Shown: positions 33,490-42,700, counted from the stretch's first letter. The stretch is 64,000 nucleotides of DNA from JBOHRN01 sp050732775 (GCA_050732775.1 JBOHRN010000002.1:1-64000); one strand, 5' to 3'. The notes: generated by a model from the sequence alone, not told the origin. Numbers and translations are program-made.

Positions 33490-34571
33490 ACCGCCCGCAA
33501 GCAGCGGGCTAGCAAGCGCGCGAAGGTAAGCTGCTCCAGTGCCCCCGGCCTGCCCTCGCGCCGGGAGTGGGCGATCACCTCCGTCAGCGTGGGGGGTGCG
33601 CGTCGGAGGGCGGCGGGCAGGAGTTGGTGGAGCCGCAAGGTTTCGGAAAAGGGGATCATCCGGTCGCCCGTTCCGTGGGCTAGGATAACCGCTGACCCGA
33701 GCCCGTCCAGGCGGCCGCGCGGATCGAGTCCGGGGTGGGCACCGAGCGCGGCTTCGGTGAGGGCGTCCGCCAGCGCCTCGGCGCGCGCGCGCGGCGGGGA
33801 AGAGCCCGCGGGAGGGGCCACCACCTCCCACACTTCGCGCTCTTCGGGTGTCAACCCCCGATCCAGCTCCCGGCGCAGCTCCTCGACGCTGGCGTGAGTG
33901 GCCAGAACGCCCCGTTCCCCAGACTCGGTGGCCAGCCGCAGCACCCGCTCGGCTACCCGTCCCATCTCCCCGCACCCCTCTACCCTGGTGAGGTGGTTGC
34001 CCGCTAAAATCCAGCGGGCGTAAGGGTCGGGCTCGGCCCGGTACGCCTTTCCCCGCCATTCGTGTTCGCCGGTGAACATAAAGCGAGCCACCCGGCCGAG
34101 CTCCGCGTACCCCCCGAACCCTACCACCGCGCCTAGCCGTGAACGCAGGGTGGGGTGGGCCGCGGCGAGTACCGCTTGGGTGGCCCCGAAAGAGAAGCCG
34201 ATGACCCCGGCACCGTTAGCGGCAGGTCCGAATTCGGCGTCGATCCGGTCGAGGGCCCCGGTCAGGGTGGGCACGGTGGGGGCCGGGTCCACGTCCAAGT
34301 TCCGCCAGGCGGGTACCTCGGGCACCAGCACGCCGGCGCCCGACGCCGCCAGGGCGCGCACGAATCTGAGCAGCGAGGGGTGGCGCCTCCCCGGCACGGT
34401 GATCCCGTGCAGGACCACCCAGCGGGCCGAGGGACGCCCGGCGGAAGGGAGAAACCAGCTTCCCTCCACCTCTTGGGTGCCCGCCCTGATGACGACTTCG
34501 CGCTCCTGTACCTCGCTCTCACCCCGGCCCAGGTAGCAGTGGATGAAGCGGAGGGTGCGCAGCGCGCTCAC
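33486..34571 (-). CDS. Alpha/beta-hydrolase family protein
   Basis: The 361-aa protein shows an alpha/beta-hydrolase layout: WVVLHGITVPGRRHPSLLRF (oxyanion-hole HG), nucleophile elbow GFSFGAT with Ser near residue 126, and late VILAHGTGDRMIPFSETLRL supplying an Asp. A terminal VIAHSRREG could supply His. A cap region of about 130 residues lies between. Substrate unknown. GTG 34571 overlaps the pyrD stop, so it is co-transcribed with pyrD, though no metabolic link is evident. Confidence 0.8.
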   Translation of the reverse strand: MSALRTLRFIHCYLGRGESEVQEREVVIRAGTQEVEGSWFLPSAGRPSARWVVLHGITVPGRRHPSLLRFVRALAASGAGVLVPEVPAWRNLDVDPAPTVPTLTGALDRIDAEFGPAANGAGVIGFSFGATQAVLAAAHPTLRSRLGAVVGFGGYAELGRVARFMFTGEHEWRGKAYRAEPDPYARWILAGNHLTRVEGCGEMGRVAERVLRLATESGERGVLATHASVEELRRELDRGLTPEEREVWEVVAPPAGSSPPRARAEALADALTEAALGAHPGLDPRGRLDGLGSAVILAHGTGDRMIPFSETLRLHQLLPAALRRAPPTLTEVIAHSRREGRPGALEQLTFARLLARCLRAV

Positions 34572-35635
34572 ACCCCGCCCCCCACCGCGTCCGCCAGCGA
34601 GGGCAGCCCGGCCTTTCTTACCCTCTCCAGGAGCCCAAGGTTGACGCGGCGTACCACTCCCGGCCCGCCGTACACCAAGCCCGTGTAGAGTTGCACCAGA
34701 GACGCCCCCGCGCGCATCAGCTCCCAGGCGTCGCCCGCGTTGAAGACACCCCCCACGCCGATGATGGGGAGCGCGCCGCCAGTGTGCCGGTAAATCCGCC
34801 TTACCACCTCCAGGGCCCGCGCGCGTAGCGGGGCGCCACTGACGCCTCCCTCTCCGAGTGCGGCGACCCGCTTGCTCCGGAGCCGGGCGCGCGAGACGGT
34901 GGTGTTTACGGCCACGATTCCCGCCGCCCCGACCCCCACGGCCAGCTCGGCCAGCGCATCCAACTCGGTGTCGCTAAGGTCGGGGGATAGCTTGACCAGC
35001 ACCGGCAGCCGGCCGGCCCCGCTTATGACCGCGCGCAACAACGCCTCCAACCGGATGGGGTGTTGCAGTTTGCGCAACCCGGGCGTATTGGGTGAGCTCA
35101 CGTTGACCACCAGGTAGCTCGCGTGTGCGGCCACCCGCTCCAATGTGTACAGGTAATCTTCGGCGGCTCGTTCCAGCGGAGTTACCGCGCTCTTGCCCAA
35201 ATTGACACCGAGGACGGTCTCGGTAGGGCTGCCGGCGAGCCGCTCCGCCACGGCGTCGGCGCCAGGGTTGTTGAAGCCCATGCGGTTGACCAGCGCCCCG
35301 TCTTCCGGAAGCCGGAAGAGCCGCGGACGCGGGTGGCCTGGCTGGGGGTGGCGGGTGACGGTACCGATCTCCAGGAAACCGAAGCCGAGCCCAGCCAGGG
35401 CGCGGACACACGCCCCCGACTTGTCGAACCCGGCGGCGAGCCCCACCGGGTTGGGAAAGTGTATCCCCCACCGTTCCACCTCTAGCCTGGGGTCGTCCAC
35501 CAGGAGCCGGCCTTGCACGTGGCGGCGCACGGGAGCGGCGGCGAGGGCGGCGCGGGTCCCCCGCAGCGTCCATCGGTGGGCCGCTTCGGCCGGGAGCCGG
35601 AAGAGGAGGGGGCGGATAAGGGGGTAGAGTGACAA
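34568..35635 (-). CDS. pyrD: Quinone-dependent dihydroorotate dehydrogenase (class 2)
   Basis: PyrD oxidises dihydroorotate to orotate in pyrimidine synthesis and passes electrons to quinone at the membrane. The 355-aa protein has the class-2 N-terminal amphipathic helices (SLYPLIRPLLFRLPAEAAH). Further motifs are NPVGLAAGFDKSG, FNNPGADAV, VNVSSPNTPGL with the catalytic Ser, KLSPDLSD, NTTVSR and GVGGVFNAGDAWE. The start is TTG 35635; the family N-terminus begins exactly there. A hairpin with a U tract ends at this codon (see 35634-35678). Confidence 0.95.
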   Translation of the reverse strand: MSLYPLIRPLLFRLPAEAAHRWTLRGTRAALAAAPVRRHVQGRLLVDDPRLEVERWGIHFPNPVGLAAGFDKSGACVRALAGLGFGFLEIGTVTRHPQPGHPRPRLFRLPEDGALVNRMGFNNPGADAVAERLAGSPTETVLGVNLGKSAVTPLERAAEDYLYTLERVAAHASYLVVNVSSPNTPGLRKLQHPIRLEALLRAVISGAGRLPVLVKLSPDLSDTELDALAELAVGVGAAGIVAVNTTVSRARLRSKRVAALGEGGVSGAPLRARALEVVRRIYRHTGGALPIIGVGGVFNAGDAWELMRAGASLVQLYTGLVYGGPGVVRRVNLGLLERVRKAGLPSLADAVGGGV

Positions 35636-35678
35636 AAGGCGTAACTCCGGCGAAGAGCTGACCGCCGGAAGCTACGCC
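35634..35678 (-). terminator. Hairpin plus U tract between the DUF892 gene and pyrD
   Basis: On the minus strand GGCGTAGCTTCCGGCG pairs almost fully with CGCCGGAGTTACGCC (35678-35663 with 35652-35638), followed by TTTT (35637-35634). It lies 31 nt past the DUF892 stop. The last bases are part of the pyrD TTG start, so it may act as terminator, attenuator or both. Confidence 0.65.
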
Positions 35679-35709
35679 CAAGCGCGCGCTAGCGCGAGGG
35701 TACTAAAAG

Positions 35710-36210
35710 TCAGCCCGCGGCCCTCTGGGCTTCGCGGTTCACCAACCCCTCGGCGATGCCGGTGAGTCGTCGGTCGGCCTCCTTCTCTTCCGCTAGGGTG
35801 ACCTCCAGCAACTCGTTGGCTTCGGGGTGGTCTATCATGGAGGCGTAAGTCTTCAAGCACCCGTAGGTCGCGATCTCGTAGTGCTCCACCTTCTGGGCGG
35901 CGGCGATCAGAGCGGCGTCCCTCACGTCGGGGTTACCGGCGTCCTTCATCAATGATTCGCCCTCGGCCATGATACCCGCCATCGCCTTGCACTTTTGACC
36001 GCCTCCGTCCTCTCCCATGGCGGCCAGGACCCGCTCGATCCTCTCCAGGTGGGTGCGGTTTTGGTCCAGGTGCTCCTCGAAGGCCGTCTTCAGCTCGCGC
36101 TGGGAAGTCTTCTCGATCATCTTGGGAAGGGCGTTCAGGACCTGGTTTTCCGCGTCGTGCAGATCCTTGAGCTCGTGGACGAACAGGTCTCGTAGATTTT
36201 CCATCTTCAT
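35710..36210 (-). CDS. Ferritin-like DUF892 (YciE/YciF family) protein
   Basis: The 166-aa protein is a four-helix bundle of the DUF892 type. Features are LRDLFVHELKDLHDAENQVL, the RELKTAFEEHLDQNRTHLERI helix pair (Glu and His metal-ligand positions), KVEHYEIATYGCLKTYA, and LLEVTLAEEKEADRRLTGIA. Related proteins respond to stress and may bind di-iron. The ATG at 36210 has GGAGG 7 nt upstream. A hairpin with a U tract follows the stop. Confidence 0.92.
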   Translation of the reverse strand: MKMENLRDLFVHELKDLHDAENQVLNALPKMIEKTSQRELKTAFEEHLDQNRTHLERIERVLAAMGEDGGGQKCKAMAGIMAEGESLMKDAGNPDVRDAALIAAAQKVEHYEIATYGCLKTYASMIDHPEANELLEVTLAEEKEADRRLTGIAEGLVNREAQRAAG

Positions 36211-36318
36211 GGCAACGCCTCCGGCTGTGAGATTTTAAGTGGCTCGGAAACATCCGGGTTGCACGAATGAGGCCAGTCGCTATCCTCCGGGTGCTCTTTT
36301 TGCGACCCCCCGACGGGC

Positions 36319-37176
36319 GTGAGAGTCACCCTGGTACACAACCCCACCGCCGGGAACGAGGAGCACGGCAGGGAAGCCCTGCTCACCTTCTTGCGCCGGG
36401 CCGGATACCGAGCCGCCTACCAGTCGACCGAGGAGAGTGGCTGGGAGCAGGCGCTGCGAGATCCGGGAGATCTGGTGGTGGCCGCGGGCGGCGACGGCAC
36501 GGTCAGAAAGGTAGTGGCTCTGCTGGCCGGACGGGGGGTTCGCATCGCCCTGGTACCCCTGGGGACCGCCAACAACGTTTCCGACACGCTCGGAATTGCC
36601 GGTCCGCCGGACCAACTGATCGCCGCTTGGCAGCCGCGGCGCACGCGCAAGTTCGACGTGGGGTGGGTACGAAGCCCGCGCGGCAGAGCCCGCTTCGTGG
36701 AGGCGGTGGGGATCGGCGTGTTTGCCAAGATGATGTCTCTCTTCGAGCAAGGGAGCAACGACGCCGGGCAAGAGCTGATGCGCGCGCGCCGATGCTTGAG
36801 AAAGGTGCTGGCGCGCTACCCGGCGTTTGACTGCCGGCTGGAACTGGACGGCCGCGACCTCTCCGGCCGTTACCTCATGGTGGAGGCGATGAACATCCGC
36901 GCGATTGGGCCCAACCTGCAGCTGGTTCCCGGTGCCGACCCCGGTGACGGTCTGCTGGATCTGGTGTTGGTTCCGGAACGGAGCAGAGGAGTCCTTGACA
37001 CTTTTATCGCCGGGGTGCTGAAAGGGAATCCCGCACCCTTACCACTTTCTGCTAAACGCGGCCAGATACTGGAGGTTCGGGGGCGCGGTCTCGACCTCCA
37101 CTTGGACGACCAGGTAGTCGCCGGAGACCGCCTCTCAGCCCGGCTGGAGGCGGGCGCCGTGGAGCTCATAGCTTGA
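36319..37176 (+). CDS. Diacylglycerol/lipid kinase family protein
   Basis: The 285-aa protein has VHNPTAGNEEHGREALL, the nucleotide-binding GGDGTVRKVV (about residues 56-65), PLGTANNVSDTLGI and a C-terminal beta-sandwich with GDGLLDLVLVPE. Members phosphorylate diacylglycerol, sphingosine or undecaprenol. The start is GTG 36319, with no strong ribosome-binding site. It diverges from the DUF892 gene; the promoter of the thiolase operon begins at its stop. Confidence 0.9.
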   Translation: MRVTLVHNPTAGNEEHGREALLTFLRRAGYRAAYQSTEESGWEQALRDPGDLVVAAGGDGTVRKVVALLAGRGVRIALVPLGTANNVSDTLGIAGPPDQLIAAWQPRRTRKFDVGWVRSPRGRARFVEAVGIGVFAKMMSLFEQGSNDAGQELMRARRCLRKVLARYPAFDCRLELDGRDLSGRYLMVEAMNIRAIGPNLQLVPGADPGDGLLDLVLVPERSRGVLDTFIAGVLKGNPAPLPLSAKRGQILEVRGRGLDLHLDDQVVAGDRLSARLEAGAVELIA

Positions 37177-37202
37177 CATTCCCAATAAAGACAAGGCATA
37201 TT
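37173..37202 (+). promoter_or_regulatory. Predicted promoter of the thiolase operon
   Basis: TTGACA (37173-37178) and CATATT (37197-37202) are spaced by 18 bp. The -35 element overlaps the lipid-kinase stop. The element covers the alternative TTG at 37201, supporting ATG 37237 as the thiolase start. Confidence 0.5.
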
Positions 37203-37236
37203 GCGACCCCTGACCGACATCCTCGCTAGACTACTC

Positions 37237-38457
37237 ATGCCAACCCAAGGACATAACACAGAGGTCGTTTTCCTCTCGGCGGCGCGTACCGGCTTCGGCG
37301 CTTTCGGCGGGGCGCTACGGAACCTTTCGGCCACCGATCTGGGTGTCTTCGCCTCCGGGGCCGCGCTCGAGCGGGCCGGGGTGGCGCCGGGCGACGTGGA
37401 CCAGGTGATTTTCGGAAACGCCCTGCAGACCTCGGCCGACGCCATCTACCTGGCCCGGCACGTGGGGTTGCGGGCTGGCATCCCGGTAGAGGTGCCCGCC
37501 CTCACCCTCAACCGGCTGTGCGGCTCGGGCTTCCAAGCGGTAGTCAGCGGCGCCCAGGAGATCCTGCTCGGACAAGCCGAGGTATGCCTGTGCGGCGGGA
37601 CCGAATCGATGAGCCAAGCCCCCCACGTTATCCGGGGTGTCCGTTGGGGAGACCAGCGGCTCGGCCCGGCCGGCGCCTTTTACCACGACCTGCTCTGGGA
37701 GGCGCTCACCGACACCTTTTCCGGCTGCTCCATGGCGGTTACCGCCGAGAACTTGGCCGACAAGTACGAGCTCACCCGGGAAGAGGTCGACGAGTACGCC
37801 GCCCGCTCCCAGCGGCTCGCCCGGCAAGCTTGGGAACAGGGCCGCTTCGACGCCGAGATCGCCCCGGTCACGCTCGAGACCCGCAAGGGGGAGGAGACCT
37901 TTGCCCGCGACGAGCACATGCGGCCCGACACCACCGCCGAGGGGCTGGCCAAGCTCAAGCCGTACTTCAAGGAGGGGGGAACGGTCACCGCCGGAAACGC
38001 CTCGGGCATCGGCGACGGGGCCGCGGCCTTGGTCATCTGCTCGGCTGGGTGGGCAAAGGAGAACGCTAAAGAGCCGCTCGGCCGTCTGGTCTCGTGGGGG
38101 GTGGCGGGGGTCGACCCGAAGCATATGGGGATCGGCCCCGTCCCGGCCTCGCGCCAGGCCCTGCAGAGTGCCGGCTTACCTCTCGAACGGATGGACCTGA
38201 TCGAGATCAACGAGGCGTTCGGGTCCCAGTACTGCGCGGTGGAGAAGGAGCTCGGTCTGGACCGGGAGCGGACCAACGTGAACGGCGGCGCCATCTCACT
38301 CTCCCACCCGCTCGGGGCCTCGGGCGCGCGCCTAACGGTCCACCTGCTGCACGAACTACGACGCCGGGGCGGGAGCTACGGGCTGGGGAGCGCGTGCATC
38401 GGCGGAGGGCAGGGGATCGCCGTGGTGGTCGAAGCGTTCGGCTCTGACGGCGGTTGA
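37237..38457 (+). CDS. Acetyl-CoA C-acetyltransferase (thiolase)
   Basis: The 406-aa enzyme condenses or cleaves acyl-CoA units. The nucleophile Cys lies in LNRLCGSGFQAVVSGAQEI (near residue 92). NEAFGSQYCAVEKEL, NVNGGAISLSHPLGASGAR with the active-site His, and GSACIGGGQGIAVVVE with the second Cys follow in order. With the 3-hydroxyacyl-CoA dehydrogenase two genes downstream it gives consecutive steps of beta-oxidation or of acetoacetyl-CoA/hydroxybutyryl-CoA formation. It overlaps the redoxin gene by 4 nt. Confidence 0.95.
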   Translation: MPTQGHNTEVVFLSAARTGFGAFGGALRNLSATDLGVFASGAALERAGVAPGDVDQVIFGNALQTSADAIYLARHVGLRAGIPVEVPALTLNRLCGSGFQAVVSGAQEILLGQAEVCLCGGTESMSQAPHVIRGVRWGDQRLGPAGAFYHDLLWEALTDTFSGCSMAVTAENLADKYELTREEVDEYAARSQRLARQAWEQGRFDAEIAPVTLETRKGEETFARDEHMRPDTTAEGLAKLKPYFKEGGTVTAGNASGIGDGAAALVICSAGWAKENAKEPLGRLVSWGVAGVDPKHMGIGPVPASRQALQSAGLPLERMDLIEINEAFGSQYCAVEKELGLDRERTNVNGGAISLSHPLGASGARLTVHLLHELRRRGGSYGLGSACIGGGQGIAVVVEAFGSDGG

Positions 38458-39014
38458 ACTTTTTTGGCCTCTCTCTGCTGGCGGGTGGCTTTGTCCTCTC
38501 CGCTTGCGGGGGCGGCGAGCCGCCCCAGCCGCTGCCCCCCGAAGGCACCGAAACCGGCCGGTTGGCGCCAGCCCTTTTCGGCACCTCCCCGGACGGAAGC
38601 AACTTCGAGCTGGAGCGGGGGGGCGGACCACAGCTGCTGGTCTTTTACCGCTCCTACGACTGCGGACTCTGCCGGGTGCGCCTGGAGCGGCTCCAGCAGA
38701 ACCTGCCGGCTTACCGAACGGCCGGCGTGGCCGTGACCGCGCTCACCTTTGACCTCCCCGTGGACGCCGGCCGGGCCGCGAGCGAACTGGGGCTCGGCTT
38801 CCCCGTGGTGTCGATCGATTCAGCCGCGCTGGCCAGCTACGACGTACTGGGCGGCCGGGGTGAAGTGCTGCCGGCTTCGTACCTGCTGGACGAGCGTGGC
38901 GTGATCATTTTCCGGCAGGTGGGAAGGAACGCGGCCGACCGTGCCAGCGACGTGGCTATACTGGCCGCGCTCCGGCAGACGCGCGGCGAGGAGGCCGGCC
39001 CGGCGAACTATTGA
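38454..39014 (+). CDS. Redoxin-like lipoprotein (AhpC/TSA superfamily)
   Basis: The 186-aa protein has a lipoprotein signal (LSAC) and a thioredoxin-fold domain (about 35-175). LLVFYRSYDCGLCRVRLERL contains a C-x2-C pair at the usual active-site position, followed by VAVTALTFDLPVDAGR and PASYLLDERGVIIFRQVG. It may be a periplasmic thiol peroxidase or thiol-disulfide factor. TTG 38454 overlaps the thiolase stop, an unusual place for an exported redoxin. Confidence 0.82.
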   Translation: MNFFGLSLLAGGFVLSACGGGEPPQPLPPEGTETGRLAPALFGTSPDGSNFELERGGGPQLLVFYRSYDCGLCRVRLERLQQNLPAYRTAGVAVTALTFDLPVDAGRAASELGLGFPVVSIDSAALASYDVLGGRGEVLPASYLLDERGVIIFRQVGRNAADRASDVAILAALRQTRGEEAGPANY

Positions 39015-39037
39015 GGTAACCCTCAAAGGAGAAAGAG

Positions 39038-39925
39038 ATGGCGGAGATCAAAAAGGTGGGCGTCCTCGGATGCGGGCTCATGGGCAGCGGAATCGCCCAG
39101 GTTTGTGCCGCGGCCGGGTACCGAACCGTGGTGAGAGAGGTAGACGAGAAGTCGCTGAACCGGGGCATGGATATCATCGACAAGACCCTCTCCCGCGCCG
39201 TGGACAAAGAAAAGATCACGGCGGCCCAAAAGGACGAGATCCTGGCCCGCACCAGCGGGACCACCGACCTCGGCGCCCTGGCCGACTGCGACCTGGTGAT
39301 CGAGGCCGTGGTCGAAGATCTCGGGGTCAAGAACGAGATGTGGCGCGAGTTGGACCAGCTCTGCCCGCCCCACGCCATCTTCGCCTCTAACACCAGTTCG
39401 CTCACCATCGCCGACATGGCGGCCGCCACCCGGCGTCCGGAGCGCATGATCGGGCTCCACTTCTTCAACCCCGTCCCAGTCATGAAGCTGGTCGAGGTGG
39501 TGCGCACCATCGCCACCGATGAGGAAGTCTTCCGGACCGCCTTCGACTTCGCCCGCTCGCTGGGCAAGGAGCCGATCGCGTGCAAGGATAACTCCGGCTT
39601 CGTGGTCAACTTGCTGCTGGTGCCGTACATGATGGACGCCATCCGGGCGGTGGAGCAGGGCGTCGCCTCCACCCAGGATATCGACAAGGGGATGCAGCTC
39701 GGCACCGGCTACCCCATGGGGCCATTCATCCTCTCCGACTTCGTGGGACTCGACACTTTGGACAAGATCGGCGACATCATGTTCGAGGAGTACAAGGAAA
39801 AGCGCTACGCCTCGCCCCCGCTTCTCAAGCGGATGGTCTCGCTGGGGTACTACGGCCGCAAAACCGGTAAGGGTTTCTACGACTACTCGGGCGACCAGCC
39901 CAAGGTGATGGAGCTAGGGTTGTAG
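39038..39925 (+). CDS. 3-hydroxyacyl-CoA (3-hydroxybutyryl-CoA) dehydrogenase
   Basis: The 295-aa protein has the Rossmann motif VGVLGCGLMGSGIAQ, the IEAVVEDLGVKNEMW segment, ASNTSSLTIADMA, the catalytic GLHFFNPVPVMKLVEVV (His), DNSGFVVNLLLVPYM and the C-terminal GRKTGKGFYDY. It reduces acetoacetyl-CoA or oxidises 3-hydroxyacyl-CoA. AAAGGAG precedes the ATG at 39038. It shares the operon with thiolase. Confidence 0.95.
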   Translation: MAEIKKVGVLGCGLMGSGIAQVCAAAGYRTVVREVDEKSLNRGMDIIDKTLSRAVDKEKITAAQKDEILARTSGTTDLGALADCDLVIEAVVEDLGVKNEMWRELDQLCPPHAIFASNTSSLTIADMAAATRRPERMIGLHFFNPVPVMKLVEVVRTIATDEEVFRTAFDFARSLGKEPIACKDNSGFVVNLLLVPYMMDAIRAVEQGVASTQDIDKGMQLGTGYPMGPFILSDFVGLDTLDKIGDIMFEEYKEKRYASPPLLKRMVSLGYYGRKTGKGFYDYSGDQPKVMELGL

Positions 39926-39960
39926 GAGGCTGAACCCGCCTCCCCCGCGGCCGCTCCACC

Positions 39961-39989
39961 TTCCGTTTTCGCGCCCGCCGCCGTAGCTT
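39961..39989 (+). promoter_or_regulatory. Weak predicted promoter of the lepA operon
   Basis: TTCCGT (39961-39966) and TAGCTT (39984-39989) are spaced by 17 bp in the 112-bp gap before lepA. The -35 match is poor. An inverted repeat GGAGGC/GCCTCC (39925-39943) lies just upstream. Confidence 0.3.
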
Positions 39990-40037
39990 GCACCCCCTTC
40001 GCTGAAGCTGAGGCGGGACAGACCTAGCGGGGCGGGC

Positions 40038-41837
40038 GTGCGCATCGACCACATACGAAACTTCTGCATCGTCGCCCATATCGATCACGGCAAGTCTACC
40101 CTCGCCGACCGGCTGCTGGAGACCACGGGCACCCTCCAGGGGCGCGAGATGAAGGCGCAGGTGCTGGACTCCATGGAGCTGGAGCGAGAGCGGGGGATCA
40201 CCATCAAGCTGAACGCCATCCGCATGAGGTACCGGACCGCGGACGGCCAGGGTTACCAGCTCAATCTGATAGACACGCCGGGCCACGTGGACTTCACTTA
40301 CGAGGTGTCGCGCTCCCTGGCCGCGTGCGAGGGGGCGATCTTGGTGGTCGACGCCTCTCAAGGAGTACAAGCGCAAACTCTCTCCAACCTCTTCTTGGCG
40401 ATGGAGGCGGGGTTGGAGATCGTTCCGGTCCTCAACAAGATCGACTTGCCGGGCGCCGAGCCGGAGCGCCGCCGCGAGGAGCTGGCCGAGCTGTTGGGCA
40501 CGGGCGTGGACGAGATACTCCTCTGCTCGGCTAAGGAGGGAAGGGGGGTTCCCGAAGTCCTGGAGGCCGTGGTCCGGATGATCCCCCCGCCCGAGGGAGA
40601 CCCTGAGGCGCCGCCGCGGGCTCTCATCTTCGACTCGGTATACGACAAGTACCGGGGAGCCATCCCCAGCGTAAGGGTAAAGGACGGCGAATTTCGCCCG
40701 GGGATGACGATCACCTTCGGCTCCAACCGGGCACGCTACGAGATCGATGAGGTGGGCCATCTGCAGCTCGGGTACGTGCCCGCGCCGGCGCTGAAGACCG
40801 GCGAGGTGGGTTACCTCTCGGCGGCCATCAAGAGGGTGGCCGATACCAAGGTGGGCGACACCGTGCTGGACGCGGGGAGGCGTGCCAGCGAGCCGCTGCC
40901 CGGCTACCAGGAGGTAAAGCCGATGGTATTTTCCGGACTCTACCCCGCCGACGCCGACCAGTACGAGGAGCTACGCGACGCTCTGGAAAAGCTAAAGCTC
41001 AACGACGCCTCCCTCTTCTATGAGCCCGAGACCTCTCAAGCACTCGGCTTCGGTTTCCGCTGCGGCTTTCTGGGGCTGCTGCACATGGAGATAGTGCGCG
41101 AACGGCTGGAGCGGGAGTCCGACCTGGACCTCATCTCCACGGTACCCAACGTGAAGTACCGTGTGGTACTCACCGACGGCTCCGAGACCACCATCGAAAA
41201 CCCCGCCAAACTCCCCGACCGGAGCGCCGTCGCGCGCGTCGAGGAGCCGTACGTGCGGGCGAGGATCGTGTGCCCGGCCGAGTATATCGGCGGGGTCCAG
41301 AAGCTCTGCCACCAGCGGCGGGGCGAGTTCGTGGCGATGCACTACCCCGACCCCGCGCGGGTAGACTTTACCTACGACCTGCCCCTGGCCGAGATCGTGC
41401 TCGACTTTTACGACCGGCTCAAGTCGGCCACCCGCGGCTACGCCTCTCTCGACTACGAACTGGCGGGAGAGCGGCCCAACGATCTGGTCAAGCTGGACAT
41501 GAAGATCAACGGGGACGAAGTCGACGCCTTCAGCGTCATCATCCACCGGGACAAGGCGTACGAGCACGGCCGGACCCTGGCCGGGAAGCTGCGCGAACTC
41601 ATCCCCCGGCAGCTCTTCGACGTGGCCATCCAGGCCGCCATCGGGAACCGCATCATCGCACGGGAGACGGTCAAGGCGCTGCGCAAGAACGTGACCGCCA
41701 AATGTTACGGGGGCGACATCACCCGCAAGCGCAAACTGCTGGAAAAGCAGAAGGAGGGAAAGAAGCGGATGAAGCAGGTGGGGGCGGTGGAGATACCCCA
41801 GGAGGCGTTCCTGGCCGTGTTACGGACGGGGGCATGA
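40038..41837 (+). CDS. lepA: Elongation factor 4 (LepA)
   Basis: LepA is a ribosome-associated GTPase. The 599-aa protein has G1 AHIDHGKST (residues 13-21), the RGIT switch, DTPGHVDF, NKIDLPGAE and SAKEGRGV. The LepA-specific C-terminal domain contains NGDEVDAFSVIIHRDKAY and ETVKALRKNVTAKCYGGDIT. It has normal family length from GTG 40038. It overlaps the glycosyltransferase gene by 4 nt. Confidence 0.98.
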   Translation: MRIDHIRNFCIVAHIDHGKSTLADRLLETTGTLQGREMKAQVLDSMELERERGITIKLNAIRMRYRTADGQGYQLNLIDTPGHVDFTYEVSRSLAACEGAILVVDASQGVQAQTLSNLFLAMEAGLEIVPVLNKIDLPGAEPERRREELAELLGTGVDEILLCSAKEGRGVPEVLEAVVRMIPPPEGDPEAPPRALIFDSVYDKYRGAIPSVRVKDGEFRPGMTITFGSNRARYEIDEVGHLQLGYVPAPALKTGEVGYLSAAIKRVADTKVGDTVLDAGRRASEPLPGYQEVKPMVFSGLYPADADQYEELRDALEKLKLNDASLFYEPETSQALGFGFRCGFLGLLHMEIVRERLERESDLDLISTVPNVKYRVVLTDGSETTIENPAKLPDRSAVARVEEPYVRARIVCPAEYIGGVQKLCHQRRGEFVAMHYPDPARVDFTYDLPLAEIVLDFYDRLKSATRGYASLDYELAGERPNDLVKLDMKINGDEVDAFSVIIHRDKAYEHGRTLAGKLRELIPRQLFDVAIQAAIGNRIIARETVKALRKNVTAKCYGGDITRKRKLLEKQKEGKKRMKQVGAVEIPQEAFLAVLRTGA

Positions 41838-42700
41838 AGACCTCGGTCATCGTCTCCACTTATAACCAGCCCGCCTGGCTGAAAAAGGTCCTCTACGGCT
41901 ACGCCGTGCAGAGCGTGCGGGGATTCGAGCTGATCGTGGCCGACGACGGCTCGGGCGCGGAGACTCGCGCGGTGATCGAACGGGTGTGCGGGGAGACCGG
42001 TCTGGAGGTGCTGCACCTCAGCCACCAGGACCGGGGGTACCGGCGCTCGGTGATCCTCAACCGGGCCACGCTGGCGGCGGGGGGAGAGTACCTGATCTTT
42101 ACCGACGGGGACTGCGTCCCCAGGAGTGATTTCGTGGCTAGGCACCAGGAGTTGGCGCGGCCGGGGAGGTTCCTCTCGGGTGGAGCGGTGATGATCCCGC
42201 TCGAGACCAGCCGCGCGATCTCCAAGGATGACGTCACCACCGGCCGCTTCGCGCGGGCCGGGTGGCTCGGCGCTCATGGGTGGTGGCCGGGGAGACACTT
42301 TTTGCGGCTGCTCGAGGCGGGGCCCCTGCCCAAGCTCCTGGACCGGATGACCACTACCCGCGCCAGCTGGAACCTGAACAACTCCTCCACTTGGCGTGAA
42401 GCCGTCTTGGAGGCGAACGGTATGGACAACGAGATGACTTACGGAGGGGCCGACCGCGCCCTGGGCGAGCGGCTGGAGCGGTTAGGGCTCCGGGGGATAC
42501 AGGCCCGCCACCGGCTGGTGTGCGTCCACCTGGACCACGGCAGGCCGTACCGGACCTGCGGATCAGTCGTGAAAAACAAGCGGAACCGGGCTAGCCAACG
42601 GCGAAGCGGGAGCGTGCGGGCGCCGTCCGGCATCTCCCAGCTCGGCCACGACCCCGGATTTACCCGTGAGCTGGTGCGTGGCGGTGAGGTGGTCGCGTGA
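41834..42700 (+). CDS. Family 2 glycosyltransferase
   Basis: The 288-aa GT-A protein begins MKTSVIVSTYNQPAWLKKVL, with VADDGSG and the metal-binding DGD in YLIFTDGDCVPRSDF. NNSSTWREAVLEANGMDNEM and GADRALGERLERLGLRG follow, typical of GT2 enzymes acting on surface glycans. No transmembrane segment is seen. ATG 41834 overlaps the lepA stop. A much longer reading of the same frame runs through lepA and is a shadow. Confidence 0.9.
   Translation: MKTSVIVSTYNQPAWLKKVLYGYAVQSVRGFELIVADDGSGAETRAVIERVCGETGLEVLHLSHQDRGYRRSVILNRATLAAGGEYLIFTDGDCVPRSDFVARHQELARPGRFLSGGAVMIPLETSRAISKDDVTTGRFARAGWLGAHGWWPGRHFLRLLEAGPLPKLLDRMTTTRASWNLNNSSTWREAVLEANGMDNEMTYGGADRALGERLERLGLRGIQARHRLVCVHLDHGRPYRTCGSVVKNKRNRASQRRSGSVRAPSGISQLGHDPGFTRELVRGGEVVA

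Noticed and set aside
37201..37236. TTG 37201 as thiolase start
   Set aside because: It overlaps the predicted -10 element and adds 12 residues not needed by the family; ATG 37237 fits better.
41270..41833. Long N-terminal extension of the glycosyltransferase reading through lepA
   Set aside because: The sequence is an Arg/Pro/Gly-rich shadow of lepA; the GT2 fold begins exactly at ATG 41834, which overlaps the lepA stop.
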